Both the position numbers and the translations under genes were made by a program. Under the pieces are notes generated by a model. It had not been told where the DNA came from. It saw nothing but the letters and a program-made list of their open reading frames with translations, and ran no database searches. DNA of 64,000 bases from Leishmania donovani. Its lineage: Eukaryota > Euglenozoa > Kinetoplastea > Trypanosomatida > Trypanosomatidae. This document shows, one piece after another, positions 8,834-17,588 of this stretch; position 1 is the first letter of the stretch, and the number at the start of each line of letters is the position of its first letter. The stretch is from NCBI RefSeq assembly GCF_000227135.1, contig NC_018243.1, forward strand, positions 1 through 64,000, in the 5' to 3' direction.

Positions 8834-10807
8834 CTAATCCAAAAGAAGTGCACGCACCGCGAGACGTGGGTGGAACCATGCCTTCTCCTCCTCGCCATCC
8901 GGCGCCGCGCACATGGATATTGCGGCCCGTTTTGCAAGCTTTAGAAGCTTGTCGTCCTGCTTGATGTGATTCCGGAGGGTGGAGGTAATGGGGGCGAAGG
9001 GCGGGATGGTGTACTCTTCCAGCGCGCTGTGCTTGCCAAGCTCCGCCACGTAGGCACGACGCTCTTCTGGGAGCGAGTCAGCGCTGATGCAAGGCGCTTG
9101 GAGCTGTGCCGTAGGTTTTTTGGTGTTGGTGACGGTGTGGAAGCGTGTGCTGTCCATCTTGCGCTCGTGCGTGGACTGCATCGGCGTCGAGTTGGCGTTG
9201 CAGGGAAGGAGCAGAATGCTGCTTCCCTTCATGCCCATGCGGCCTACACGCCCAACGCGGTGGATGTACGACTGCACAGTAGCCGGTGGCTCAAAGTGGT
9301 ACACATAGTCGACATCGCGCACATCGAGCCCAAAGGCGGCGACATCGGTGCAGAGGAGAATGGCGCCCGTGCCCATGCTCACGGTGCCGTCGCGCTTCCA
9401 GCCGCTCGTGAAGACCTGGTTCTTCTTCTCTGCGTCTGAGAGGGCTTTCTTCGGCTTGCGGGTCTCGTTGCTGCGACTCACGTGGGTGAGGAACTGGTTG
9501 TACTGATCGATGCGGGCACTTTCCGTCATGCCCTCGTACATCACAAACACCTTCGGTATGTACAGGAGTGGGCGTGCGCCCTGGCACAGAACAGAGAAAA
9601 GCCGCTGCACAAACAGAAGAACACGAAAGTTGTTGAAGAAGACAAAGTGCTTCTTCGACGCGTGCAGGTTCATGAGCTGGACGAAATACGGCAGAAAGTT
9701 CGCGGCGTCGCACACGACGAAGCGGTTGCTCAGCTGTGAGACAAAGTCGTCGTTGGACCGCAGCGCCAGCGTGTGCAAGGTGCTATCACACTCCGCGCAC
9801 ACCTTCCTGGCATACACCTTGAGCGAAGGCGAGGTGGCTACAGTAGCCCCGACAAACGCAAAGTCCATCCACAGCCGTGCGCCGGCCGTCCCGGGCTCTT
9901 TCTCGGGCACAGGCCGCTTCTTCGCGGCTGACTTGCGGCGGCGCGGAGACGGGCTCACAGGGTCACGGGTACGCCCATAGCCAGCCACAAACTGCTGCAC
10001 TGTGTTGCGCATGTCGGTGGAGTTGTAGAGCAGGTCTGCCTCGTCAAGGACAACAACGAACCGTGCCTCCGATGTGGAGTAGAAGCGTACACTATCACGA
10101 GAGATACTGCCCTTCTCCGCATCGGTGTTTGCTTGCGCTCTGCGAGCGAGGTAACGCTGCCGCGTTGCCTCATCTTGCTGCGCCAGGAAATCCGCGATAT
10201 CATCACTGGAAGGGTCGAGTGGCGTCTTTTGAGCCTCCTCGAGCATCGGAAGCAGCTCGTCAAAGTCCTTTGGAGTCGTGACGAGGATCGTGCCCGCACC
10301 ACGGGCCCCGCGCTGGAGGTGCTGCAGTACTGTCGCAGGCTTCTGGACAACGCCGTCGCAGAGGACGAACTGGATGTTGAAGGGGTAGCGAGCCGCCAGG
10401 CTGCGGCCGACCACGAATGTCTGCTCAGCCAGCGTGCGCGACGGCGAGAAGATGACGCCGAGCACGTGACGAAACAGGGGTGGACGCTGATGCGACGCCA
10501 CATACGCTTCGCAAGATCGCACGCACCGCTCCATGATGGGGAGAAGAAACGCGAGGGTCTTACCACTTCCCGTTGGTGCCTCGACGACAGCGCTTGTACC
10601 TGCTTGCGTGAGGACGCGCAGCGCGAGCGCTTGCACGGGGGTGGCGTGCGAAAAGAAGAAGACATTCTTCAAGGCGAAGATGGATGCCTTGTGCAGCTCC
10701 GGTCGAATATCCTCCCATGGCAGCTCCAACGCATCATCGTGCCACGCCTTCTCCTCCGGCTCCCATGTGCGCCGAACACGCTTGGCAGTGAGGGCAGTGA
10801 GCGACAT
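8834..10807 (-). CDS. Divergent DEAD-box ATP-dependent RNA helicase
   Basis: The 657-residue protein starts at the ATG at 10807 (MSLTALTAKR). Motifs in order: Q motif around HATPVQALAL (54-63), motif I APTGSGKT (77-84), Ia PSRTLAEQ (122-129, usually PTRELA), Ib TTPKD (usually TPGR), II DEAD (255-258), III GAT (320-322, usually SAT), V TDVAAFGLD (487-495, usually ARGLD) and VI HRVGRVGR (516-523). ATP-binding and the arginine-finger motif VI are intact. Several RNA-contacting motifs are altered. Basic insertions occur at about 192-250 and 283-305. The C-terminal half resembles ribosome-biogenesis helicases such as Has1, Dbp7 or Spb4, but I cannot assign a subfamily. A role in nucleolar rRNA assembly is an inference. 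Confidence 0.88.
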   Translation of the reverse strand: MSLTALTAKRVRRTWEPEEKAWHDDALELPWEDIRPELHKASIFALKNVFFFSHATPVQALALRVLTQAGTSAVVEAPTGSGKTLAFLLPIMERCVRSCEAYVASHQRPPLFRHVLGVIFSPSRTLAEQTFVVGRSLAARYPFNIQFVLCDGVVQKPATVLQHLQRGARGAGTILVTTPKDFDELLPMLEEAQKTPLDPSSDDIADFLAQQDEATRQRYLARRAQANTDAEKGSISRDSVRFYSTSEARFVVVLDEADLLYNSTDMRNTVQQFVAGYGRTRDPVSPSPRRRKSAAKKRPVPEKEPGTAGARLWMDFAFVGATVATSPSLKVYARKVCAECDSTLHTLALRSNDDFVSQLSNRFVVCDAANFLPYFVQLMNLHASKKHFVFFNNFRVLLFVQRLFSVLCQGARPLLYIPKVFVMYEGMTESARIDQYNQFLTHVSRSNETRKPKKALSDAEKKNQVFTSGWKRDGTVSMGTGAILLCTDVAAFGLDVRDVDYVYHFEPPATVQSYIHRVGRVGRMGMKGSSILLLPCNANSTPMQSTHERKMDSTRFHTVTNTKKPTAQLQAPCISADSLPEERRAYVAELGKHSALEEYTIPPFAPITSTLRNHIKQDDKLLKLAKRAAISMCAAPDGEEEKAWFHPRLAVRALLLD

Positions 10808-11768
10808 AACAACAGCACTGAACGTCGAGTGGCGCGCAGATGGAAGTTGTGCCTTAGAGGGGGGGGGGGGCAACAAGGAACAAGACGGCGAATGTCAACG
10901 TGTGAGCAATCGAAAGGAGTGTGGGCAAGCCGCCCCGGCGCGAGGCCCAAAGACAAACTCGACGAAGCAGGGAAAAGACGAAACGAGAAGAGGACACTTG
11001 ATCACAGAAAAAGGGTGAAAGTGTGGAGAGAGAGAGAATCCACGCACGCGCGCTGGCAAGTTCACGTACCTGGGTAGCAAGTGAAACGGATAAACTTACG
11101 TGGCAGCCGCACGAGCAGGTAAGGTACATCGGTAACCGGCGCTGCGCTCTGGAGGCGCAGCCCACGGAGAGGGAGAGAAAGTCAGACGCAACTGTGGCGC
11201 TGTGGCAGCTCTGGTCTCTGCCGCATGCGCAGCGATAGCGCCTACCCGTCTCTTGTGTCGATAACGCTTCCAGTCATGCCGAGGATGTGTCTAACGGCTC
11301 CATCACTCCCCCCGTTTCATTCGTGTCGGACTTGGCGCACCATCCGTCAGGTGTAGGACAGGCGTAAGCGCTACGACAAGCAGAAGAGGATGAGCACAAG
11401 GGCGTACACAGCCAGCCTCTGTACGAGGAAAATGAGATGGACACGGGTGGAAAGGGGCACACACTGCATCACTCCTACGTCCACCGCCTTCACCCCCCCC
11501 CTTCGCTTTAGCGGACTTATCTTTCCTGGCACATGTCCGTGTGCATGGTACACCTCCTTCTTGCAACGGATGGGCATCAACAGCGGCCGTGCTTGGGTGG
11601 GCAGAGATGAGGGGATGTTCGGTGACAGAACAATGCCATCCGTCACGTCTGACCCCAGCGCTGTCTGCGCGTCCCTCTTTTGACATCAATCCTGCACACC
11701 AGCAGGCAAGTGCGCCGCGCACCTGCGCGAGGGCGGCATAAAAAAAGGAGGGCAATGAAGATGCCCTC
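10808..11768. other. Intergenic region helicase/PEX6
   Basis: This 961-base spacer has a 12-base G run at 10859-10870 close upstream of the helicase ATG, GA-rich runs near 11021-11036, and the PEX6 3' UTR. Short ORFs lack domains. Confidence 0.6.
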
Positions 11769-14648
11769 CTACCCCTTCGTGGACTTGTCAAACGTCTGCT
11801 TGAGGGCTTCGTACTTTTGTAGGTCTGCCTTCGTCACAGAGGGCTTCAGCTGCGCTCGAGCACGGAGGAAGTGTTGCATGCAGACCGTTATCGGCTTCCG
11901 CTCCTCCTCGGCCGCTGCCGTTGCAGGTGGGAGTGCAGAATCAGGAGTGTTAGCAGCCCCGGTCTCCGCTAACGCATGAGTGGTGATCTGCTGTTGCAAC
12001 TCCTCAAGGGCGTCCTCTACGGCAAACATCATGGCGTCCGAGCAGAGAGCGAAGAAGTCGGCGCCGGTGTACACAAAGTCCAGCGGTTCCAGCACTGCCG
12101 AGAGATCCACGTCGGCGCTCATGTCGAACTTGCGGGTCAGAGCCTTGAGCGCAAAGAGCTGCTCCTCGCGCGTAGACGGGATACCGAGGTAGCACAATCG
12201 ATCGAAGCGACCGGGGCGCAGGAGTGCGGGATCGAGCAGGTCTGGTCGATTCGTCGCGCCAATGATGAACACGTCTCCACTTGCCGTGCCGTCAGAGCGC
12301 TTCTGGCCAACGCCGTCCACCTCCACCAGGAGCTGCGATACAATGCGGTCCATGACGCCGCCGGCGTCGCCCTTCGCGCCACGCGCTGGCGCCAGCGCAT
12401 CGATTTCGTCGAAGAAAACAATGCACGGCGAGTTGTCCCGCGCCCGCTGAAAGAGGAGCCGAATGTTCCTCTCACTCTCACCAACATACTGGTTAATCAG
12501 CTCCGGGCCCTTGACAGATATAAAATTCATGCTCATCTCTGTGGCGACAGCCTTCGCCAGAAGCGTCTTCCCGCAGCCGGGGGGGCCGTAAAAGAGAACC
12601 CCAGTGCGCTTCTTCATGCCCTTCTCGAACACCTCAGGGTGTAGGATGGGGAGCTGAATCATCTCCCGCAACTCCCGCTTGGCTTCCTCCATGCCGCCCA
12701 CGTCGCCCCAGCGAACGGGCTGCAGCTTGGTGGAGACCATGCTGTACCCGTGCGACTTGAGGTAGGACTGCACCACGGGCTCGCATGAGACGTCGCTGAC
12801 GACCGCCAATGCCTCTCCGGTGCACCGCGCGCACTGCGCTGCATCGAGGACACAAGCCTCCACAAGCGACAATATGTCGGCATACGTCAGACCGACCGCC
12901 CAGCCCGCGAGCGTCTTGGGTGACAGAAGAACGCTCGCATGCACACGATGCTGCGCGCAGCTCCACTGCAGCAGCGGCGCGATGAACGCTGCTCGGTCCT
13001 CCTCGGATGGGTTGCCGCACTCCAGCACACCGTCTGCGTTGGTGGCACGAGCTGCGATCATGGGTGGCACAGCGTCAATCGATTCGCACAGAAGAAAGAG
13101 GATGCGAGGTCCGGGCGGTGGACCTCCGGCCACTGTCGCTCGGACGCCGCTGCTCAACTCGTCAAGCACCGATAAGAAGTGCGGGCACAGGTCCGCGATT
13201 GTGTGCGCGTTGTGGACAATCAGTACCGTCGTCGCACCGCATAGCTCGCCAAGAAATGTCCGGGTTAACGTCTCCAGCCCCGCCTCCTCCATCGCCTCGG
13301 CGGAGGCAAGGAGGCAGGGAAGGCCAAACGCCGCGACAGCGCACTCGACAAACTCGCGCGGCAGGTTCTCCTTTACTCCGTGGACAACAAAAGTGTGCAC
13401 GTCGCACTCCAGCGATGGCGTCACAACACGGCGAAGCTCACGACAGAGGCGAGCGTACACCTGGACATCGGCAAGCCCGTATGCTGGTGATGGAGCCCAG
13501 AGCGGTGTGTGTTCCCAAACGTGGCTGTTTCGCTGGTGCACGAGCGCCACCTCGACGGTGTCTGCCTCGCCGCCGCAGTTGCGGAGAACACCAAATGACA
13601 CTGGAGTGCCACTCCTCTCCAGACGCGTCACGCGCAGGGCGAGAAGGTGGCGGCAGGAGGCGTTTTCATCCACCCACGTTTCGTTCCATTTGCGGACCTT
13701 ATGGGACAGCACACGCGACACACTCTCCAACACATCTACGCCCTCCAGTCGCTGCGCCGCTGCGTGGAGCGTGTCCTTTTCAAGGTAGAGTACGTCGCCG
13801 GTGCTGACGAGGCGTCCCTCCCAGGCGACAGCTGAGGCTGCGCCGAAGAGTGCGCACAAGTCAGGGTAGTGGAGTCCGTATAGCTCTGTCAGAGTCGCGT
13901 CGTTCACAGCAGGGCAAAAAACGATCTTCGTGAGAGCGTGCGTCTGTGCGGCGGCCGATCTGTGAAGAAGCTCTCCGGAATCATCTTCTACAGGCTGGAA
14001 GGCATCCACAGGAAGGCACAAAACCGTGTTCGAGTAGTCGACTGACTGCGCGGACGACATCAACATCTGTGACGGATGACTGTAGAAGGCGGCACGCACG
14101 TTGCGGAAGAGCTCGGGGCCCACCGTCATCATCGCGCCGGAGGACGAGCCCGTGGGCGTGGACCCCAACTCATTCACCACAAACACGCAGTTGTGGCAGC
14201 AGCCGCTCACCTTCACGATGGCCTCGTCCTCGAGGAGCAGGTTCTCGAGCGTGTGTGGCGTGGCGAGCGCCGTCGAGCCACGGAGGCTGTTGTCCAGACG
14301 CACAGCGACACACGCGGCCGGGGCGTCATCGTGGTGGTCTTCTCTCGCGACGTCCCTGTCCGCTCTGTCACCAACAATGGGCGTGGGAGGGAGAACCACC
14401 ATTGTGACTGCCGTGTCAGCGCTTAGGCTGCAGTGGGTGGACGGGAGCAGGTCCACGACACGCAGGGAAGGGTAGGCGTCTGTGCCGTCGACAATCTGAT
14501 GCAGGTGCAAGCTCGCGTGATTCTGCGCGATCTCCGACTGCAGCGAGTACGTCCCTGGCGGCTTGCCCATCACCGCCTTGTACCCCTCGTCTGTCAGTGC
14601 ACGAAAGATGCAGCGCGTCATGGGCAAGTAGGCGGCACTCGGGGTCAT
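11769..14648 (-). CDS. PEX6: Peroxin-6 (PEX6), AAA ATPase of the glycosome import machinery
   Basis: This 959-residue type II AAA ATPase begins at the ATG at 14648 (MTPSAAYLPM). The C-terminal D2 domain is intact: WGDVGGMEEAKRELREMI, Walker A GPPGCGKT (688-695), KGPELINQYVGESE, Walker B IVFFDEID (743-750), KGDAGGVMDRIVSQLL, sensor GATNRPD (near 797-803) and GRFDR. The stretch ADFFALCSDAMM is diagnostic of PEX6 rather than PEX1 or CDC48. The N-terminal D1 domain has lost its P-loop (VVHGVKENLPREF stands in its place) and Walker B (VLIVHNAHTI), as in other PEX6 proteins. With PEX1 it extracts the receptor PEX5 from the peroxisomal membrane; in trypanosomatids the organelle is the glycosome, which houses glycolysis. 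Confidence 0.93.
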   Translation of the reverse strand: MTPSAAYLPMTRCIFRALTDEGYKAVMGKPPGTYSLQSEIAQNHASLHLHQIVDGTDAYPSLRVVDLLPSTHCSLSADTAVTMVVLPPTPIVGDRADRDVAREDHHDDAPAACVAVRLDNSLRGSTALATPHTLENLLLEDEAIVKVSGCCHNCVFVVNELGSTPTGSSSGAMMTVGPELFRNVRAAFYSHPSQMLMSSAQSVDYSNTVLCLPVDAFQPVEDDSGELLHRSAAAQTHALTKIVFCPAVNDATLTELYGLHYPDLCALFGAASAVAWEGRLVSTGDVLYLEKDTLHAAAQRLEGVDVLESVSRVLSHKVRKWNETWVDENASCRHLLALRVTRLERSGTPVSFGVLRNCGGEADTVEVALVHQRNSHVWEHTPLWAPSPAYGLADVQVYARLCRELRRVVTPSLECDVHTFVVHGVKENLPREFVECAVAAFGLPCLLASAEAMEEAGLETLTRTFLGELCGATTVLIVHNAHTIADLCPHFLSVLDELSSGVRATVAGGPPPGPRILFLLCESIDAVPPMIAARATNADGVLECGNPSEEDRAAFIAPLLQWSCAQHRVHASVLLSPKTLAGWAVGLTYADILSLVEACVLDAAQCARCTGEALAVVSDVSCEPVVQSYLKSHGYSMVSTKLQPVRWGDVGGMEEAKRELREMIQLPILHPEVFEKGMKKRTGVLFYGPPGCGKTLLAKAVATEMSMNFISVKGPELINQYVGESERNIRLLFQRARDNSPCIVFFDEIDALAPARGAKGDAGGVMDRIVSQLLVEVDGVGQKRSDGTASGDVFIIGATNRPDLLDPALLRPGRFDRLCYLGIPSTREEQLFALKALTRKFDMSADVDLSAVLEPLDFVYTGADFFALCSDAMMFAVEDALEELQQQITTHALAETGAANTPDSALPPATAAAEEERKPITVCMQHFLRARAQLKPSVTKADLQKYEALKQTFDKSTKG

Positions 14649-15235
14649 TGTGTGCGCTATCGCGTATGATAGCGATGGAGAGCAGCAACACGGCAAGGAA
14701 CACCGTCAGAACACGTCGTGGCGAATGGCGGAGAGCGTCGCGCCACCAGCGCCAAAGAAAAGCAGATCTCTGATCTGCCCAAAAAATGAGAAGAGCAGAG
14801 GCTCAGAAGGCAATGAGAGAAGTGGGAGGTCGGAGTCGGAAGGAGTACATAAGGAATGTGGAGGCTGACATTTGTGACCTTCTGGAGGGTGGAGCGCTTG
14901 CGATGGATAGAGAGAGAGGTGCGAGACCTAGCAGCAGCAAGGCAGAGGAATGCAACGATGCTGCAGAGCGTCTCGCCAGGCGGTGCAGCCCACGCGGTGG
15001 GAACGAAAAGAATGCGTGCGGTGACGGCGGCGCAGCACCACATTACTGGATCACCGCGGTGTTTGAAACCATCGCGGCTGTCAGGTGTTGTGTGTGTGTG
15101 TGTGCATGTGTGTGGAGGGGGGGGCTCTCTTCTCGTTTTTGTTTTTGGCTCTCGGCGTTGCCGTCGACCGTGGCAGTTGGCGGTGCACCGCATGATCGGG
15201 CACACAACGTCTGTGCCGCATCGTCCCTCCTTTGT
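14649..15235. other. Intergenic region PEX6/unknown protein
   Basis: This 587-base spacer has a (TG)n tract followed by a G run at about 15084-15122, within the predicted 3' UTR of the upstream gene. No gene was seen. Confidence 0.6.
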
Positions 15236-16435
15236 TCAGCTGCATACCGCCGGACTCAGCGAGGTTTGGTCCCCGTTTGGTGCTGCATGCGCGCCGCGGA
15301 AGAGAAATGGGCTGGTTCGCCGTTGGAGTGGCAGCTTTCCCGCGTCCAGGAGGTCGAAGAAATTGCCGCAGACGGTAAGTACAGCGACAAGATACCCCTG
15401 TCGGACGCTGGAGACTGCGCTGAGTCCTTGCAGCAGCTGAGAGTAGCCGGTGGCGTATGCCTTCCGCTTCAGATACGCACACGACTCTGTTTCAGGCGCC
15501 GCACTGTGTAGAACCTTGCACCATTGCACATGCGAGTTCTCGGTCAGGTCACGATCGCGGCAGTCGCAGCACCTCTGCAGCGTCCAGGTGGTCGCCTCCA
15601 GTAGGAGCTGCTGCCGGTAGGGCGGCAGCCGCAGCAGCTTCACGCTGCGCAGACGCATTGCGGGCAGGATGAGCGCCCGTAGTGTTGCCTGCTGTGCCAA
15701 CTCCGTGTAAAGGCAGCTTGCAATGGCGCCGGCATCCCCCATGCTGTCGCGGCATAGCGCGCGCACCCGCTCCTCCGGGACGGCGGCACAAAGCGCCTCG
15801 ACATCGCCTGGGTCGGGAGGTGTGTGGACGCTGAGACAGCGTCCCGCTGAGGTGCTCGAGAGAGCAAAGTCGCGCTGGTCCAGCCCGGCCGCGGTGAGCG
15901 ACTCGAAAAGTCGCGCGGCTCCGGCTAAAGGCAAGCCCCTTGCCCTCGCCACCCCAACGGAGATGTAGCTTGGCAATATATACGCCACCTCCTGACGCGC
16001 TTTTTCGTCCCTGCTGAGAGACAACGGTGCAACACGCACTACGGGATTGTTAGAGCTCATGTAGAGGCCCGCTTCGCGAAACGGGTCAAAGCCCAGTGCT
16101 CCCACCTCGCCCCGCTGCCTCGGAGACGCTATCGCGTAGCCGACAAACGGGACCTCTTCGCGGCTCCTCTTTCCGCCATCTCTGGGGGCGGGAACAGTGA
16201 CAGAGCGGCGACGAGGGGACGATTCACTGCGCATCTCCGATACAATGCCGCCGCGAAAGGCCTCCAGGTACTCTAGTTCGACATTGACAGCCTCCAAGCG
16301 TTGCTCCATTCGCCCTTGCACCTCTGCCAGTAGGCGCAAGAGAGCGCTCCACTCTGTATGATTTAGAGACGTCGTGTGGCGTACCTCGGTGGGCGACGAG
16401 GATGCAGTTTCCTGGGCCATAGCTGGTGCGTCCAT
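15236..16435 (-). CDS. Conserved-looking protein of unknown function, possible coiled coil at N-terminus
   Basis: A 399-residue product from the ATG at 16435 (MDAPAMAQET). An in-frame Met at 16552 would add 39 residues including a strongly hydrophobic stretch (LVRFVLTITFLVLLTLGG) that could be a signal anchor; which start is used changes the predicted location. The region following MDAP has a leucine- and glutamate-rich helix (WSALLRLLAEVQGRMEQRLEAVN) that may form a coiled coil, then a basic segment RRRSVTVP and KRSREE. The C-terminal half is Leu/Cys-rich and helical with a CCDCRDRD cluster. I recognise no domain. Uninterrupted length, collinearity with neighbours and codon character support a real gene. 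Confidence 0.72.
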   Translation of the reverse strand: MDAPAMAQETASSSPTEVRHTTSLNHTEWSALLRLLAEVQGRMEQRLEAVNVELEYLEAFRGGIVSEMRSESSPRRRSVTVPAPRDGGKRSREEVPFVGYAIASPRQRGEVGALGFDPFREAGLYMSSNNPVVRVAPLSLSRDEKARQEVAYILPSYISVGVARARGLPLAGAARLFESLTAAGLDQRDFALSSTSAGRCLSVHTPPDPGDVEALCAAVPEERVRALCRDSMGDAGAIASCLYTELAQQATLRALILPAMRLRSVKLLRLPPYRQQLLLEATTWTLQRCCDCRDRDLTENSHVQWCKVLHSAAPETESCAYLKRKAYATGYSQLLQGLSAVSSVRQGYLVAVLTVCGNFFDLLDAGKLPLQRRTSPFLFRGAHAAPNGDQTSLSPAVCS

Positions 16436-17588
16436 GAGCCTGCCACCTAATGTCAGCAGCACCAGAAACGTTATTGTAAGAACGAACCGAACGAGGTGGA
16501 GTAGTAGGCATGTGATCGACAGAGAGCGTGAACCGTCGTGAAACAGAGACACGGCGACAAGAAAAATGGCGGTGGAGCAGAGAGACCCGGCGGCGTGGGT
16601 TGAAGTGCCCTAGCGAGAGGAGGTAGGACGACACTGATCACCAACGGAGCTGTGGGCCGGCACGTGTCTGACTTCCCTCGCGCTGCACGTTGGCCGGAAC
16701 GGTGCTGTCACACACATGCTTCACCCTTCTCAGCCGCACGTGCGCTGAGTGACCAACAATGTAACGACATCCACTACGAGAAAGGCGATGCACTCGCAGC
16801 AACATGGCCGCGCTAGAGCGCTTGCAGGGCGCAAGTCGTCGCAGAAGTCCTCTCGCGACTACAACACACGGACGCGTCATCGCGCTGTGTGAAGCTCTGC
16901 GACTGTGGATCGTTTTACCTGTGTTTACAGCGTTTATTCTCCGCCACGCTGGCATGGCTCCAGCGCCACTCGCCCCCCCCCCACACACACACCAGCAGTA
17001 GGCAGTGTGGCGGCCGGGTGGGATACGCTCGAGGCGCATGGTGGCCTTGCACACCACATACAAATGGCACAACCGTGCTCACACTGTCGCCGGTCGCCGC
17101 GACGCACAACGCCACCCGCGACCGGACAGCGGCAGCGACACCGCGCACGGGCCTCCCCCTCCCCCCTCCCCGTACGCCGTCGCCACTTCACCCTGTCACC
17201 CAGAATAGTTCGGTATTGGCAGGGATATAGGGGGGAGGAGGGGCTGTTCAGCTGCTTCACACAGACAGAGATACTGGGGAGGGGAGGGGGGGTGCACTGG
17301 ACCTTCAGATGCCTCGCACTCAGCAGTGCTCCCCTCCCCCTCATCATATCGGTTTAGAGGAGGAGGGTGCGGCGGTGGGAAAGGAAAAGAAATCGTTCGC
17401 GCAGAAAAGAACATGAGCGACCCGCCAGCATGTGCATGATCGAGCCCCCCCCCCAACTGCATGTAACGGCACGCGTACACCGGCAGCATAACCGATCGGG
17501 CGCTTCCTGTCGTTCTGTGTATTCTGCTCCGTAGCATTTCTTCCTGTGCTGACTGCTGTCACGGTGACAGCGCTGGTCCGTTTACGTG
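16436..17588. other. Intergenic region unknown protein/KLHDC4 with dispersed repeat copy 1
   Basis: This 1153-base spacer is mostly the 3' UTR of the KLHDC4-like gene. It contains dispersed repeat copy 1 (16952-17220) and a C run at about 17447-17454. No gene was seen. Confidence 0.6.
16952..17220 (-). repeat. Dispersed repeat copy 1 (SIDER-like?)
   Basis: About 269 bases starting GCATGGCTCCAGCGCCACTC, then a C run and CA repeat, the shared core (CAGCAGTAGGCAGTGTG and onwards), and an end at CAGAATAGTTCGGTATTGGC. The core matches the other copies with a few substitutions (for example GTGGCGG for GTGACGG). It lies in the 3' flank of the KLHDC4-like gene. Strand is given relative to transcription. 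SIDER identity is inferred from 3' UTR location and genus, not from a matched signature. Confidence 0.85.

Noticed and set aside
11303..11791. Minus-strand ORF of 162 residues next to PEX6
   Set aside because: Overlaps the PEX6 stop and runs into its 3' UTR; Cys/Gly/His-rich and without domains.
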